From contig NZ_BNEM01000002.1 of assembly GCF_018327705.1 (NCBI RefSeq), positions 1,922,001-1,986,000 of the forward strand: a DNA stretch of 64,000 nt, read 5' to 3'. This document shows, one piece after another, positions 61,190-64,000 of this stretch. The notes beneath the pieces are model-generated. The model worked only from the letters and a program-made list of their open reading frames with translations. It was not told the origin of the DNA and made no database searches. Position 1 is the stretch's first letter. Every line of letters starts with the position of its first letter. Source of the stretch: Catellatospora sp. TT07R-123. Its GTDB lineage: Bacteria; Actinomycetota; Actinomycetes; Mycobacteriales; Micromonosporaceae. A program made the position numbers and the translations under genes.

Positions 61190-64000
<2,811 letters not shown>

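Overview
The window is very GC-rich actinomycete chromosome. GTG starts are common and most genes are coupled by 1-14 base overlaps. The gene set and order (steA-steB-murJ region-pyrG-NUDIX-ald-parA-scpA-scpB-rluB, then cmk-der; tlyA-nadK-recN), the srs-like phenolic-lipid operon and the many WXG/CpnT-like type VII substrates point to Micromonosporales (Micromonosporaceae). This placement is inferred from gene content, not from a search.

Layout. 0-21 kb is mixed and partly accessory: a uridine kinase-like gene cut by the left edge, a nucleoside deoxyribosyltransferase/NUDIX fusion, an inositol-phosphatase-like gene, a Stealth phosphotransferase coupled to an exported PIG-L deacetylase, a PadR-controlled hydrolase, a DEAD-box helicase, a ThrE-type exporter, a methyltransferase, AlkB, a membrane Ser/Thr kinase with an external propeller, mscL, a three-gene phenolic-lipid operon (type III PKS, methyltransferase, flavin hydroxylase) and an ArsR/SRPBCC pair. 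20.7-22.8 kb is der-cmk. 23-35 kb is an accessory block between cmk and rluB, which are usually neighbours. It holds a NUDIX-nfi-YbaB-WXG operon, a lysozyme-like protein, a large CpnT-like polymorphic toxin with a coupled candidate immunity gene, and a three-gene WXG/EspB-like/mycosin operon of visibly lower GC.

34.9-61 kb is almost entirely on the minus strand: rluB-scpB-scpA, parA, ald, NUDIX, pyrG; then an envelope/septation cluster (phosphatase-like membrane protein, GT4 glycosyltransferase, MurJ flippase, MraY/WecA-like transferase, SteB, SteA); then recN-nadK-tlyA, a phasin-like protein, a HAD phosphatase and a remarkable RGG-repeat/TPR/poly-acidic protein. The last lies directly downstream of an rRNA operon whose 5S and most of 23S fill 61-64 kb (minus strand).

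The items most worth a second look are: (1) the 873-residue RGG + TPR + acidic-tail protein next to the rRNA operon, built like eukaryotic nucleolar proteins; (2) long near-perfect hairpins between convergent genes, two of which (10.9 and 52.6 kb) are copies of one dispersed element; (3) a polymorphic toxin gene in which the coding frame switches for 342 bases to a 113-codon gene with its own start; (4) ScpB with a ~440-residue repeat-bearing N-terminal extension; (5) a tightly coupled septation and lipid-linked glycan export cluster. Coordinates were read by eye; start codons were chosen from overlaps, Shine-Dalgarno (SD) motifs and family lengths.
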